A DNA stretch of 27,124 nucleotides from Jimgerdemannia flammicorona (GCA_003990745.1 RBNI01000771.1:1-27124), one strand, 5' to 3'. Positions 1 to 10,070 are shown, counted from the first letter of the stretch. Numbers and translations are program-made. The notes: a model not told the origin generated them from the sequence alone.

Positions 1-904
1 CCCCCCCCTACCCTAACCTGACGAAAGACCACTTTGTCCAACACAATCCCCACCCTCCCACCACTTTGCTCACATATTCTAGTTACCAAACTGTGACGCC
101 GCCCCCCCTGAGGGCCCCAACCAACCCACCATCTAGTCAGCAGATCCCCCAACAGCTCCTCCCACCATACTACCTTCTCCTGCAACCCCATCTGCTGCCC
201 CTACTCAAATACAAACTGCCAATGACCCGCCAGTCCTACTCACACTGCTAATACCCATCCTACAGTAAGCCAACTATCACCTACCCCCCCCACTAGCTGA
301 GATTTCAAGACATCCCAGTGGCCCCCCCCCCACTAACCAGCCTCTGTACCACACTCAGTCTATTCTCAATTACTACCTAAAAGTCCCCCAATATCTCACA
401 CTCTCCCAGCCAATGTTCCAGTTTCAGCACCAGACCCCCAGCCTGCCCGACATTGTAGAACTCCTCATACTCAAAATGGCCACTGTCCACCAGATGCCCA
501 GTGTGGAAATTCAATATGACATTCCTCTGCAGCACCTGCCACCATACCACCCAGTATTTGGGCAGAAGCCACCTTCGTACCTCAGCACTCCAAGACCAGA
601 TGCCTGCCCAGTCCCACTCCTTGCCGATCCCTGCCGCCTACCAGCCACTTGGCCAAAGATCTAGGCCAAGACCCTGCTGACACTCTACTCCATCCCCAAT
701 ATCAAACAATGCAAGTGGGGCACCCCCCAGGAGCAGCCTATCCCAACTCCACATATCAGGCCCCCACATCACCTCCCCCTTATCGCCTTACCAACGCAGG
801 TCAATTCGGTGTGCTCTATCTACCACTCCCCACCAAAAGCTCTTGAATCATAGTCACCGAGCACTATTCAGCCCCACCAAAGAGAGCAGATCTCCAGAGG
901 ACCC
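1..904 (-). other. LINE C-terminal / 3' remnant, C-rich on + strand
   Basis: Strongly C-rich on the plus strand and G-rich on the LINE sense strand, with C homopolymers near 1-8, 104-110 and 323-330. Minus-strand translation gives disrupted fragments, for example FHTGHLVDSGHFEYEEFYNV around 460-530, that plausibly continue the LINE C-terminus, but stops are frequent. Plus-strand reading frames here are proline-rich, have no family features and appear to be antisense artefacts. No poly(A) tail or end of the element is visible. Confidence 0.4.
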
Positions 905-2213
905 TCAAGGGGAGGATCTCATCTCCCACACCTTCTGCAGCAGAGGCACCCAACCTCTGCCCTGCAGTTCAGCAGCTCTCTTCAACCACCAGACTCGTAA
1001 GCAGTGCAGCTGCTTGGGTAAATCCACAAGGCCTAGACACCCTCTGTCCACTGGTATCGCTAAAGTATCCCAACTGACCTGGGCCCTCCTCTCTGCCCAA
1101 ATCCAATTCCTAGCCACCTTCATCAGCCTCTTCACCACCTACACTGGGAAGTCCAGGTGATAGGCTACATACAACAGCTTGGGAAACCAATATACATTCA
1201 GTATTGACACCCTTCCTGCCAGAGAGATATGGTGGCCTCCCCAACCCCAAAGGGCCTCCCCCCAAATGGTCACTCTGCTCTCCCACCATACTCATGATAG
1301 GACTGAGCCATATACAGAGAGGAAGATGCCCAGATACCACACCACCTCACCAGTAGGGACAATTGTTCCAATGACATCCCCACCCACTAGCCCATTCTCT
1401 AGCACCATTATCTCACACTTATTCCAGTTGAGCTTCACCCCAGAGTGAGCCTCATACCATTCCACTGTCTCTTTAAGTGCCTCAACATCTGCCACAGACC
1501 TAAGTCCAACCACCATATCATTAGCAAATGCCCCCACCTTCCACACTATGCCATATATAGAGAGCCCTGCCACCCTTCGGCAAATCCTATCCATCAAGGG
1601 CTCCAGTGAAAGGGCATAGAGAATAGGGGACAAAGGATCCCCCTGAGGAATCTCTCTTCCCAAGGAAAATGCCAGACCACGATATCTATTACACATCAGC
1701 ACCACCTGACTGCTCCCCAGCAGATTCAATATAGAGGCCCAAAATCTCGGAGGAACCCCAATTCGATCCAACACCCTGCTCAGCCAAACCTGCTGTACCC
1801 AGTCATATACCTTCTCCTGGTCCAAGAAAACCAACCTTCTATCAAGTCCACAGGCCTGGGCCCCTTCAATGATACCATATACCCATGCAGTTCCATCTCT
1901 TATAAACCTGCCCCAACAAAGCCCCACTGCTCCTCCCCCAGCACCCCTTGGGCAACTTTCTGCAGTCTGGTGATGATCACCTTAGTCACCATTTTCCTGT
2001 CCATATTCAGAAGCATAATCGGCCTCCAGTTCTTTCAGTCCTCCCTCCTCCCTTTATCTTTGTACAATAAGGCCACCAGCCCAAGGTCTTGCTCTCCAAC
2101 CCACTCGCCCTACTGAATAACATGGTCACAAAGAGCAGTCATCTCACCCAAAACTCCAGGGACTTTCACCATCTTTTTCCAGAAGTCCCATGGCAATCCA
2201 TCCTCTCCTGGTG
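905..2213 (-). pseudogene. LINE reverse transcriptase and post-RT region, broken
   Basis: Reading 2213 downwards, the motifs follow RT order: DGLPWDFWKKM; then LLYKDKGRREDWKNWRPI and a GEEQWGFV block (1930-2100); then RFIRDGTAWVYGIIEG and IPQGDPLSPILYALSLEPL (1600-1640). The active-site box reads AFANDMVVGL where AFADD is expected (about 1525-1555), so one catalytic Asp is Asn. Beyond the RT, a conserved SLAGR-ILN-YWFPKLLYVA segment (about 1160-1240) and GCLGLVDLPKQLHCLRVWWLKRA (about 960-1060) are the usual LINE post-RT region. Damage includes a stop near 2110, a one-base frameshift near 1912, a stop at 1292 and another near 1157. From 1912 to 905 the frame holds without indels. It is not functional. 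Confidence 0.75.
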
Positions 2214-2216
2214 ATG

Positions 2217-3062
2217 TTCCAAGCTTATGTCTATGTTGATGATGTGATCATCTTCAGCAACACTGCATGGGAATATATCAATCACATACAGCTAGCCCTC
2301 AAGAAGCTCAAGGAGTATGGCCTTTACATCAAGCCTAAGAAATGCAAGTTTGCAGATCAGAAAATCGCCTATCTAGGACACCTCATCAACCAGACTGGAA
2401 TCCACACAGACCCCATGAAGATTGAGGCTGCTGTAGCCTACCTGAGACCCAGAACAACCACAGAAGTCTATGCCTTCCTTAGACTGGCCAGCTACTACAG
2501 AAGGTTCATCAAAGGATACTCTAACATTGCAGTACCTATTTATGAGCTACTGAAGAAGAAGACCAAATTTGAATGGACCAAGGAACACCAAGAAACCTTC
2601 AATAAACTCAAGACCAGGTTGACCCAAGCACCTATCCTCAGAACACCAGATTGGAACCTAGAATTCATCCTGCAGACAGATGCGAGTGCTATAGGACTTG
2701 GAGCAGTCCTAGCTCAGAAGAAAGATAGATATGAATATGTCATCTCCTATGCAAGCCAAGATATTCATGAAGCAGAACAGAACTATGAGTCATGCAAGCT
2801 TGAATGCCTAGCAGTAGTTTGGGCAATAGACAAGTTCCACTACTATCTAGCCAGAAAACACTTCACTATTCAAACAGACCATTCTGCTCTTGCCTGGTTA
2901 TTCTACACTCTGAACCCCAAAGGAATATATGCCAGATGGATCTACAGGCTGCAAGAGTATGACTGTACTATCAAGCACCACTCAGGAAGAACCAACATCA
3001 ATGCTGATGCACTCTCAAGGATACTCCAAAACACCTCTATCAAGATTATTCAACATGAATAA
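2217..3062 (+). pseudogene. Ty3 pol: RT C-terminal half and RNase H
   Basis: The frame opens with YVYVDDVIIFS, the RT active-site box with both Asp intact (about 2225-2260). It continues through the RT thumb (KKCKFADQKIAYLGHLI; ASYYRRFIKGYSNIA) into RNase H. All four RNase H acidic positions are present: Asp in LQTDASAIGLGAVLAQ (about 2675), Glu in SCKLECLAVVWAIDKF (about 2800), Asp in FTIQTDHSALAWL (about 2875) and Asp in GRTNINADALSR (about 3000). The frame ends at a stop at 3060-3062; the integrase lies in the +1 frame, so a frameshift sits near 3040-3070. The first RT motifs are missing, so no active enzyme can be made. Confidence 0.85.
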
Positions 3063-4302
3063 GAAGCTATACTATGGATTAATCAGCTATCTTAGGCAGC
3101 AGAAGATGCCCAACCACCTCGAACCCTGGACAATCACTATCATCAATCAGACTTGGAAACAGTTTGAACTAGATAATACTACACTCAGAAAAGGAGGAAA
3201 GCTAGTAATACCTAAACACAAGAAGTATCAAGTAATAAAGGAAGTACATGAGCAAGGACACCTAAGAGGAACCAACACATACAATAAGGTAAAATGAACT
3301 ATGTAGTTGCCCAAGATAGAAGAAGACCTGTGCCAATTTGTCAAAGGGTGTGACAAGTACCAAAAACAGAAACAAGATCAGCAAGACCAGACACCCAGGT
3401 CATCCAGAATTGAGCCTATCCCCTTCCACTACATCACAATGAATATCATTGGGCCACTACCAGTAACATTATCAGAAAACCACTATATTATAGTTATTGT
3501 AGACCTCTTCACTAAATGGATAGAGGCAGGAGCATTACAAGAAGCCAATGCCCTCTCTATAGCCAACTTCCTGAACTGAGAAATCATCTGTCACTATAAA
3601 ACACCAAAGCAAATCACAACAGACTGTGGCACAGAATTTGTCAATAGATTCCATGAGATAATGTATCAGAAATACAAGATCTAGCACATCAAGATCACCA
3701 CATACCACTCTCAAGGAAATGGACAGACAGAGAGAACCAACAAGACCCTTAAGAATATTCTGGTGAAGATCTCAGAGACATATGAGAATTGGGATAACTA
3801 TCTCCCAACTGCCCTCTCTGTTCTGTGAGACATATAGTAACAGAGTACACACTTTACTCCAAGGGAACTGCTCTTTGGAGAAGAAGATTCTGATGGAACC
3901 TCAGCTACAAATCTAGACCTAACTTGGAGATGGGTTGATGCAGAAATCTGGAGACTACACCAAATCAGGAAGAAGGCTGAAGATTACATTATCAAGTTAC
4001 AAGCACTGACAAGAAAGAATACAGAAAAGAATTTCAAGACCCTAGAACCCATCCAAATCCAAGAAAAGGTCCTACTATATTGAAATATAGTAGAAGCCTC
4101 ATGGTCACAAAAACTGGAGCCTGAATGGGAAGGACCCTTCTACATGCAAGATATCAAGAAAACTACCTTCTAGCTTAGAAAAATCTCAGGGACCATACTG
4201 CCTACCATGGTATATAAGAACAGACTCAAGAAGTACCATAAACCTATACAAGAGAAGCAAAATGTAATGACCACCCATGAGGTTCTAGTCTGCAAATTAT
4301 AA
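3063..4302 (+). pseudogene. Ty3 pol: integrase, many stops
   Basis: One frame can be followed to 4302 without an indel, interrupted by stops at 3295, 3304, 3577, 3682, 3826, 3835, 3838, 4081 and 4171. The His-Cys zinc domain is seen as HEQGHLRGT followed by QFVKGCDKYQ, where the second Cys of the usual C-x2-C is Tyr. In the catalytic core, MNIIGPLP has Asn for the expected first Asp, TTDCGTEFVN keeps the second Asp and GNGQTERTNKTLK keeps the Glu. The C-terminal part (EPEWEGPFYM; VYKNRLKKY) matches the usual integrase tail. Several stops fall where Trp is expected, consistent with G-to-A changes of TGG. No chromodomain is recognised. Confidence 0.8.
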
Positions 4303-4899
4303 CAGTATGTCCTGTGATCAGCAGGCTATCTGTCTGGACCATTCTCTAAGGGATATAGCACCAGCAACTACTTATCCATGAGACTTTTGAAGCCAGAGGA
4401 GTTCGAACCGTCAACTGATTGGTCAAGATCAGAATCAGGTCCTTGCTCTATATGAAGGGAGCAATCCTTCACTATCAGGTCAAAATACAAAGAGAAGATA
4501 CCAGCCCATAAACACCACTTTTCAATCCCTTGCCAGAGGTTATGGGATCAGCAAATTTTTCAGGACTGGACCAATGAATAATGACACTCAAGAAGATCCT
4601 TATTCAGGAGGAAGATATAACAGTGACTCCAGAATGATGACATCAGCATAGGAGACAGTCTTTCCTTACAAGCCATCAGATCAGAGTACAAGAAGATCAT
4701 ATGGCATATGAGATGAGTAATAATGATCAACTGTGAGTCATTGTGACCACAGTACAAGCATCTTGAGGAATATAAAAGAAGGATCAAGGAACCACAATAA
4801 CAGCAACCAACAAGACCCACCAATTTCAAAATAGCTCAAAGACTCACTATAGACAAAATGTCTGCTGCCTGCCAAACCTCAAGATCAAGGAACCACTAA
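4303..4899 (+). other. Ty3 internal non-coding stretch between integrase and extra ORF
   Basis: About 600 bases without a convincing gene. The stretch is purine-rich on the plus strand (many agaag and caaga words) and nearly CpG-free, like the flanking Ty3 pol. It could be untranslated sequence or the decayed start of the downstream ORF. The minus-strand reading frame at 4560-4829 has no family features and I treat it as antisense noise. Confidence 0.4.
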
Positions 4900-5607
4900 G
4901 ACATCTCAGTCAAAGAAAGGATATTCCAAGACATCAGAAGAGCCATAAGGACCTGCTCAAGAAGGACTCCTAGTATTGACCTGGGTACTAGTGACCCTTA
5001 TCATTATATTCTCTCCTGCCATGAAATGGAAACAAGGATCACCATTGCTACCGAATGCCTCCAAATGTGGCAGGAGTATGAAATAGAAAACCTCTTCTGC
5101 CAGAAGTTCCCACAGGCCAGCACTCAAGAGTTACAAGATGTCACTCTCATAGATATATACAAAATGAGAATAGCTAAGAACATCCATCAGATCTTCAGGC
5201 ATGCACCATGGTTGATCCATAACTTGGAGTATATTAGAGTCTCAGATTTCAGAGACCTGTCATCCTGCCATATCAATACACTAGAAGTCAGAGAGGCTAC
5301 AGAAGCCCAGTCCACTATCACCCTCAATAGTGATAAAGTAGAAGACTTCTGGCATCCTATCCTTCAGAACAACCCAGACCAATTCCTGCAAGGATTGATC
5401 TCTGTATTCTAAGGCCCAAGCATCCAGGTTAGATCTCCCCAAGACCCCACATTTGTTCTCTATTTTGTGGAAGAGAACCTCATAGACTGGAGAGCTCCAG
5501 ATCTCCTTGTCCCCACCACCGCTGCTGAACATGATGACGTCATCAGCGAAGATGTCATCCTGTACAACATCGAAGTATGTGAAATGCATGACATATGCAA
5601 GATGTAT

Positions 5608-5615
5608 GACCTACA
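5608..5615. repeat. Left 8-bp target-site duplication (GACCTACA)
   Basis: GACCTACA directly precedes the TAGTGCTCC end of the palindromic element and is repeated exactly after its other end at 6240-6247. Eight base pairs is the duplication length typical of hAT transposases. Confidence 0.85.
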
Positions 5616-6239
5616 TAGTGCTCCTAATGAGTCAATTTAATCCGGATTGGATTCGGATTGATTCAGATTGAATCCCATCTGGATCAACTCGGATGGGATT
5701 TGAATCCCATCTGGATGGATTCGAATCAACCATTGTTTTGATTTCCAAATTAGACAATTAAACATTTATATCAATAACTCAATGAATAATCATCCAAATT
5801 TGATGATCTTGGTGTCATTTGAAAGCCCTTAATAAGATCTATCTAATGATACCAAAAACATTGAAATCCGATCATGCGTTGCTGAGTTATGAAGGAAAAC
5901 ATCTGAATCACTGATTTTGGAAATTCTTTGATTTGCCGATTTTGGAAATTTCGTCAAATAGAATGTTTTCCTTAATATCTTGGCAATGAGTAATCTGATT
6001 TTAATGTTCTTAGTATCATTAGAAAGGCCTTATTAAGGGCGTTCAAATGACACCACAACCATCAAATTTAGATTATTATTAATTGAGTTATTGATGTAAA
6101 CATTTAATTGTCCAATTTAGAAATCAAAACAATGGTTGATTCGAATCCATCCGGATAGGATTCGAATCCAATCCGAGTTGATCTGGATGAGATTCGAATC
6201 CATCCGAATCCCATCCGGATTGACTCATTTGGAGCACTA
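5616..6239. mobile_element. Palindromic hAT-like foldback MITE, 624 bp
   Basis: The ends are TAGTGCTCC and GGAGCACTA, a terminal inverted repeat that fits the hAT pattern (pyrimidine-A-purine-N-G). The exact 8-bp duplication GACCTACA flanks it. The inverted repeat is not limited to the ends. Reverse-complementing the right half matches the left half almost to the centre near 5928, so the element is two arms of about 310 bp that differ at roughly one base in five by eye. The outer 150 bp of each arm are built from short cggatt/gattcgaat/catctggat words, and the inner parts are AT-rich. No transposase is encoded; a hAT element elsewhere would have had to move it. It interrupts the extra ORF of the Ty3 element, so it inserted after that element. 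Confidence 0.85.
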
Positions 6240-6247
6240 GACCTACA
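6240..6247. repeat. Right 8-bp target-site duplication (GACCTACA)
   Basis: Exact copy of 5608-5615. Collapsing the two copies joins the interrupted reading frame across the site without a shift, which independently supports the assigned ends of the element. Confidence 0.85.
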
Positions 6248-6576
6248 TGATGATAATAATGAGACAGATGAGATGTTCATGAACCTCATCTCCTTTGAAG
6301 ATATCCTGACCTCTGATGATGAAGCCCCTATGGTCTTGAACATTCTGCTCTAATTTTTAGGTGACACAGAATTGTTCCAGCACTAGTATTCTGATGTAAC
6401 ACTGAATAATACCAGTACCAGTATTCTGATATGAAACTGAATTATACCAGTATCCTGAACCTGTACAACTAGTACCAACCCTGGAACTTGGCAGTTTTTC
6501 CTGTCCTGGCATTTTATTTTAGTTATTGGAATTTATATTTAGCTTTATATCTTAGCAACCATTGAATTATATTTTG

Positions 6577-6584
6577 TATAAATA
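6577..6584 (+). promoter_or_regulatory. TATA box in the LTR (TATAAATA)
   Basis: TATAAATA lies in the middle of the probable LTR and is the only good TATA box in this part of the element. It would drive the genomic transcript if this LTR served as a 5' LTR. Confidence 0.45.
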
Positions 6585-6603
6585 CTCCTCTTATTTCCTC
6601 TGA

Positions 6604-6609
6604 AATAAA
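6604..6609 (+). other. AATAAA poly(A) signal in the LTR
   Basis: A canonical hexamer 20 bp after the TATA box, positioned as the 3'-end signal of a retrotransposon transcript. Confidence 0.4.
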
Positions 6610-6815
6610 GTTAGTCAGTTCTGGTTCACTTATACACTTCCTTGCAAGCAATCTAAGAGATAACAAGATAGTTAAAGATAAGAAGTTTGAGGACTATAAG
6701 ACCTTGGGAAGGCACTCCAATAAGAACTTGCTTATAACAAACTTGAGTTAGTCTAAGAAATACACCTTGAAGAGAATCTGGTGTATTTGAAGGACTCAGT
6801 GACCACTATGTGACA

Positions 6816-8595
6816 ATATCTAAATTATCTTAGAATTTCAGTATAAGTGAATGTAAGCTCATCAATACTCTTATAGATATATTTATAAAGTTAAAAAAGC
6901 CTGAGGTTAACAAAATGACAACTATATCAATATTTCTTATTGTTAAGCAGTCAGTTCTCTCATATATCTAATGCTTGAAATGAGATCTAATATATCATAA
7001 ATAAGGTATTATAATATTTTATCTACTATAATAATTTACATTAAAGTACTATTAAGAGAATTTTCAGATAAATTAAATAAATAGTATACTATATACTTAC
7101 TCTCAGTAGATTGAGTAGAAGTAATAGTAAGAATAATATATAGTTATCTAGTACATGTAATACTAATTAGGCTGAAGACTTAGATAATTGCTGATTTATG
7201 ACTGGATATATATCTCTTTTATATTGATAAAGAAGTTATCTTATAGCAAATATATAAGCAATCTTCTATAATCACTTCTTCTACTTAAATCAAATATCAG
7301 ACTTTATCTACTATAATAAAGAAAGCTATTTAGCTATATCAACTATTAAAGAAACTTAACTTCAATTAGAAATAACATCTTCTGCTCATCTATCAGAATA
7401 ATTAGTCTATAATTACTATAATAAAAAATTCAGTATATTATTTTAGAATAAAGCATATTAATGTATAGCATTATTTTATATAAGAGAGTATATAGAGAAT
7501 AAGATTATATTACTTAAAATATATTCTTATAGAGTATATAATTATAAACTTACTTACCAAAGCTCTTTTAGAACCTAAATTTAAACAATATACTTAAGAA
7601 ATAGAGATATATATTTACCTATATATCAGCATTTGGATAAACAATCTTTAAGTATTATATTATAGTTATTCACTAGTCTATATCTCATCTCTTCTATATT
7701 TGAGTTTTTCTATCAATAGAACTTATCTATATCTTATATTTTTATTATATTTTCTTATATTTTAAGTATGTATAGATATTATCCTTTTAGCTCATTAATA
7801 GGCAATTAGTAATTATTGCTTTGTTTATTATATTTCTATAATAAAACTATATACTGATAGAAATTGACTATTAGCTCTAAGTTTTGAGTTCTTGTAAAGA
7901 AGTCCTAAATTTTAATTATTTATTATGGTAATATAGTCTGTAGATTCTTATGCTGATAAAAGTATCATGCTTATATTCTGAGTTGATTAGGCTCAGAATT
8001 GTTAATAATTTGGATCTAAGGGTTCTATGATAAAAATATAGCTTTATTTATATATTTGGAAAAAGTAGAGTATTAAGTATTTTTTCAGCTTTTAGACTAA
8101 GATTACAACATACTCAGTATAGAGAATATTTATACATATATATTTTGAGATTATAGCTAAATATAGTATGTTGAATATATCTATATATAGTTATACTATA
8201 TAAGATATCTATGACTGCTTATTGGAATTTTCAGTAGCTAAAATGTTTATTCAAAAATATATATAAATTCTCTTCATATAATATAGATAATTTGGCAATT
8301 TTGTATAATGAGATAGATTTGGCAGATTTGGCAGATTTGTAGATAATAAATTATTATAATTTTTTAAATTTCTTATATTTTTATATTTCTTATATTTTTA
8401 TATTTCCTATATTTTTCTATTTCTTATATTCTTATATTTCCTATATTTTTCTATTTCTTATATTCTTATATTTTTTATATTCTTACATTTCTTACATTCT
8501 TATATTTATATATATTATCTAATTGAATAGAAGTATTGAAATTTTTGTTATTTTGTATCTTGATAATTTGTTGCTTATGTGGCTTATATATATAT
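6816..8595. other. AT-rich, CpG-free relic
   Basis: About 1.8 kb dominated by TA, ATA and TATA words. I found no CpG in it by eye, and none back to about 6250. No reading frame of useful length survives on either strand and no domain can be recognised. The composition is that of DNA exhaustively converted from C to T on both strands, as seen after repeat-induced point mutation or prolonged methylation-linked deamination. It is probably an old transposon. Similar AT-rich sequence resumes at 9844-10070 and 15047-15173, which suggests that one relic was later split by insertions. Confidence 0.6.
8362..8512. repeat. AT-rich minisatellite
   Basis: Imperfect tandem copies of a unit of about 15-17 bp resembling ttcttatatttttata, with variants carrying cctata and ttcta. 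It sits at the end of the AT-rich relic and probably arose by slippage. Confidence 0.6.
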
Positions 8596-9843
8596 TGTAA
8601 CGTGCCTGGCTCAATGGAGGCAAATTACAAGGTTGGGGGTTGATATAGTTTGGCTTGAGCCCCTAGTCACTTTGTCAAAAAGTAACAAAATGTTTTAAGA
8701 TTCCTGAGGTCCTTGGTTTTTAGTGGTATAATAGTCAAAACTGGATATCTGCGAGTGATTTGTGTGTCGATTTCCTAATTGGGATGGTTCTCTGGGTGTA
8801 GCGGTGGGTTTCCTTCTTGGGTCAACTGGGAATTGGTAGAATTCGTGTGTAGCATGACGATCTCTGTGTGACGGTCTGGCGATTTAGCAGTTCTCCTTCT
8901 AGTGATCTCTTGTGCGGCATGACAATCTGGCAATTTGGCGGATAACTCGATTTGGCGCGGATTCTCCTAAATCGGCGGTTTTGAGAGTAGAAGATGGTGC
9001 AGATTCTTCTTACTGGGAATTATACTGGTGGCGGATTCTTCTTGGAATAACTCGGATGGTGTGGGTAACTCGGATAACTCGGATATCGCGGATTCTTCCT
9101 GAATTGGCGGGGTTCTGGGAATAATAACTTAGGCGTGGATAATTCGGATAACTCAGATGTCATGGACTCTTCTAAATTGGAAAATGGTGGCTTCAACTGG
9201 GAAATAACTCGGATTCTTGGCAAGTTATGTCAAGACTGGCTTCATTTGCATGGAGTTACATCGATAGACTGGCTCTACTGCGAAGTTGTGTCAACAGACT
9301 GGCTTGAGGCAAGAATAGGGCTCTCTAGGAATACGGCGAATGACTTGGAAATGGTGGTGAAGTTCTTCCTTGAACTTGGTGGCAAACTCAGATTCTTCAG
9401 GCTTATCTGGCAAGTGAACCAAAAACGTAACAAACTCTTCTTTGTATTGGAAAGTGGACCAGAGTGGAAAGGAATGCTTTGCTCACAATCTCCTAGCAGT
9501 GGCTGTAGAGTTCCTCTCAAAGTGTGGTAGACAGACTTGACTTTTGCTTTGGATTCAATTCAGACTGAGGTTTATTCACTCTTGTCTCTGGGGTAATTTA
9601 TACAAGTTGGTTGCTATCTGGTTGTTACATGGATAACTATAGATTTGCTATTTATGGCAGGTTGTGCAGGTCCTGTACAGGTGTGCAGGTCCTGTATAGA
9701 TGTGCAGGTTCTGTACAGATATACCTTATCTGGTAGTCCAGCTATTTATACAGTTTCCACAGCAATAGTTACTGGTTACTATGCTGTGTGTTTACATCAT
9801 CTAGCTAAGGTATAATTTGGGTGGTATGTCTTGGTTTGTCACA
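8596..9843 (+). repeat. Candidate solo LTR, about 1.25 kb
   Basis: Composition changes sharply at both ends: AT-rich DNA on either side, ordinary GC content with CpGs between. The borders coincide with TGTAACGTGCC on the left and TTTGTCACA on the right, LTR-type TG...CA ends. Flanking ATAT on both sides could be part of a target duplication but is low complexity. Inside are degenerate ataactcggat / gcggattcttc repeats (8935-9215), three copies of an agactggct-containing unit (9230-9305) and a 19-bp triplet repeat. A 131-codon plus frame (9135-9530) and its antisense frames look unlike any protein I know, and I do not call a gene. No second LTR or internal region is seen. The strand is arbitrary. 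Confidence 0.45.
9663..9719. repeat. 19-bp unit x 3
   Basis: Three adjacent copies (9663-9681, 9682-9700, 9701-9719) of tgtgcaggtcctgtacagg, with C/T and G/A differences between copies. It lies inside the candidate solo LTR. Confidence 0.8.
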
Positions 9844-10070
9844 ATATAATTATTTTACTTTTGATTATATTACTGATTCTAACATATAAATATATAACTT
9901 ATCTAGAGCAATAAATAGTACTCTTTACTGCTCTTCCCCACTCTATTTATAATAATATATTGTATTTATATTATCTTAGTTAAATAGAGTAAAAAAAATA
10001 ACTTCTGAACTATGAGTATTTATTATTCTATTGACTTTATCTTCAATAATATATATATATTCATTATAGC
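9844..10070. other. AT-rich relic, second piece
   Basis: AT-rich sequence without a gene between the candidate solo LTR and the Ngaro-like element. Its composition matches 6816-8595. No coding content. Confidence 0.5.

Larger units (their letters stand above)
1..2213 (-). mobile_element. 5'-truncated LINE (non-LTR retrotransposon), decayed
   Basis: The minus strand carries a degraded LINE ORF2. It begins abruptly near 2213 inside the N-terminal part of the reverse transcriptase (SPGEDGLPWDFW-type motif) and runs off the left edge. No endonuclease domain lies upstream, because Ty3-type pol begins right at the junction on the opposite strand. Starting inside ORF2 is what incomplete target-primed reverse transcription produces, so a LINE inserted into the Ty3 element is the simplest reading. 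The 3' end and target-site duplication lie outside the window. The clade is not certain; fungal Tad-like elements are a candidate. Confidence 0.75.
4900..6352 (+). pseudogene. Extra ORF of the Ty3 element, split by a hAT-like insertion
   Basis: An open frame runs from 4900 (first ATG in frame at 5026) to a TAA at 5410. It continues in the same frame beyond that stop to the left edge of the hAT-like element at 5615. It resumes after the element, from the second target-site copy at 6240, to a TAA at 6350-6352. Without the insert and the 5410 stop, it would encode roughly 270 residues from 5026. The end is acidic (HDDNNETDEMF; FEDILTSDDEA). I do not recognise the family. There is no signal peptide or membrane segment, so nothing supports an envelope-like protein. 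It could be a lineage-specific accessory ORF or a captured gene. Confidence 0.5.
2214..6815 (+). mobile_element. Ty3/gypsy-type LTR retrotransposon, 5' part missing
   Basis: Plus-strand order is RT (C-terminal half), RNase H, zinc-binding N-terminal integrase domain, integrase core, an unusual extra ORF, and a probable 3' LTR. RT-RNase H-integrase order is diagnostic of Ty3/gypsy rather than Ty1/copia. Gag, protease, the first half of RT and the 5' LTR are absent, because a minus-strand LINE begins at about 2213 and fills the left edge. The body is CpG-poor and full of premature stops. A palindromic hAT-like element is inserted at 5616-6239. The left boundary is good to a few bases; the right boundary rests on the less certain LTR call. 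Confidence 0.8.
6395..6815 (+). repeat. Probable 3' LTR of the Ty3 element
   Basis: Starts TGTAACAC and ends ATGTGACA, giving the TGT...ACA inverted ends usual for LTRs. It lies downstream of the last ORF of a plus-strand Ty3 element. It contains a TATA box (6577-6584) followed 20 bp later by AATAAA (6604-6609), the tight promoter/poly(A) arrangement expected of U3-R. The start is uncertain: the preceding bases are not a clear polypurine tract, and imperfect repeats of about 33 bp (ccagtattctgat-type units, 6377-6460) straddle it. The 5' LTR is not in the window, so identity cannot be checked. Confidence 0.5.

Noticed and set aside
843..1448. Proline/serine-rich plus-strand reading frames in the left C-rich region
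   Set aside because: They lie antisense to LINE ORF2, whose minus-strand frame carries real RT and post-RT motifs; the proline richness only reflects C-rich DNA.
4385..4415. gagttcgaaccgtc resembling a tRNA T-arm in the Ty3 internal region
   Set aside because: No A box, anticodon arm or acceptor stem can be paired around it.
8362..8512. Regularly spaced AT repeats considered as a CRISPR-like or origin element
   Set aside because: The units are contiguous and imperfect with no unique spacers, in a eukaryotic AT-rich relic; a minisatellite explains them.
9135..9530. 131-codon plus-strand frame in the compositional island
   Set aside because: It starts in degenerate cggat repeats, contains an internal agactggct repeat and has no family features; a long open frame by chance in an LTR is more likely.
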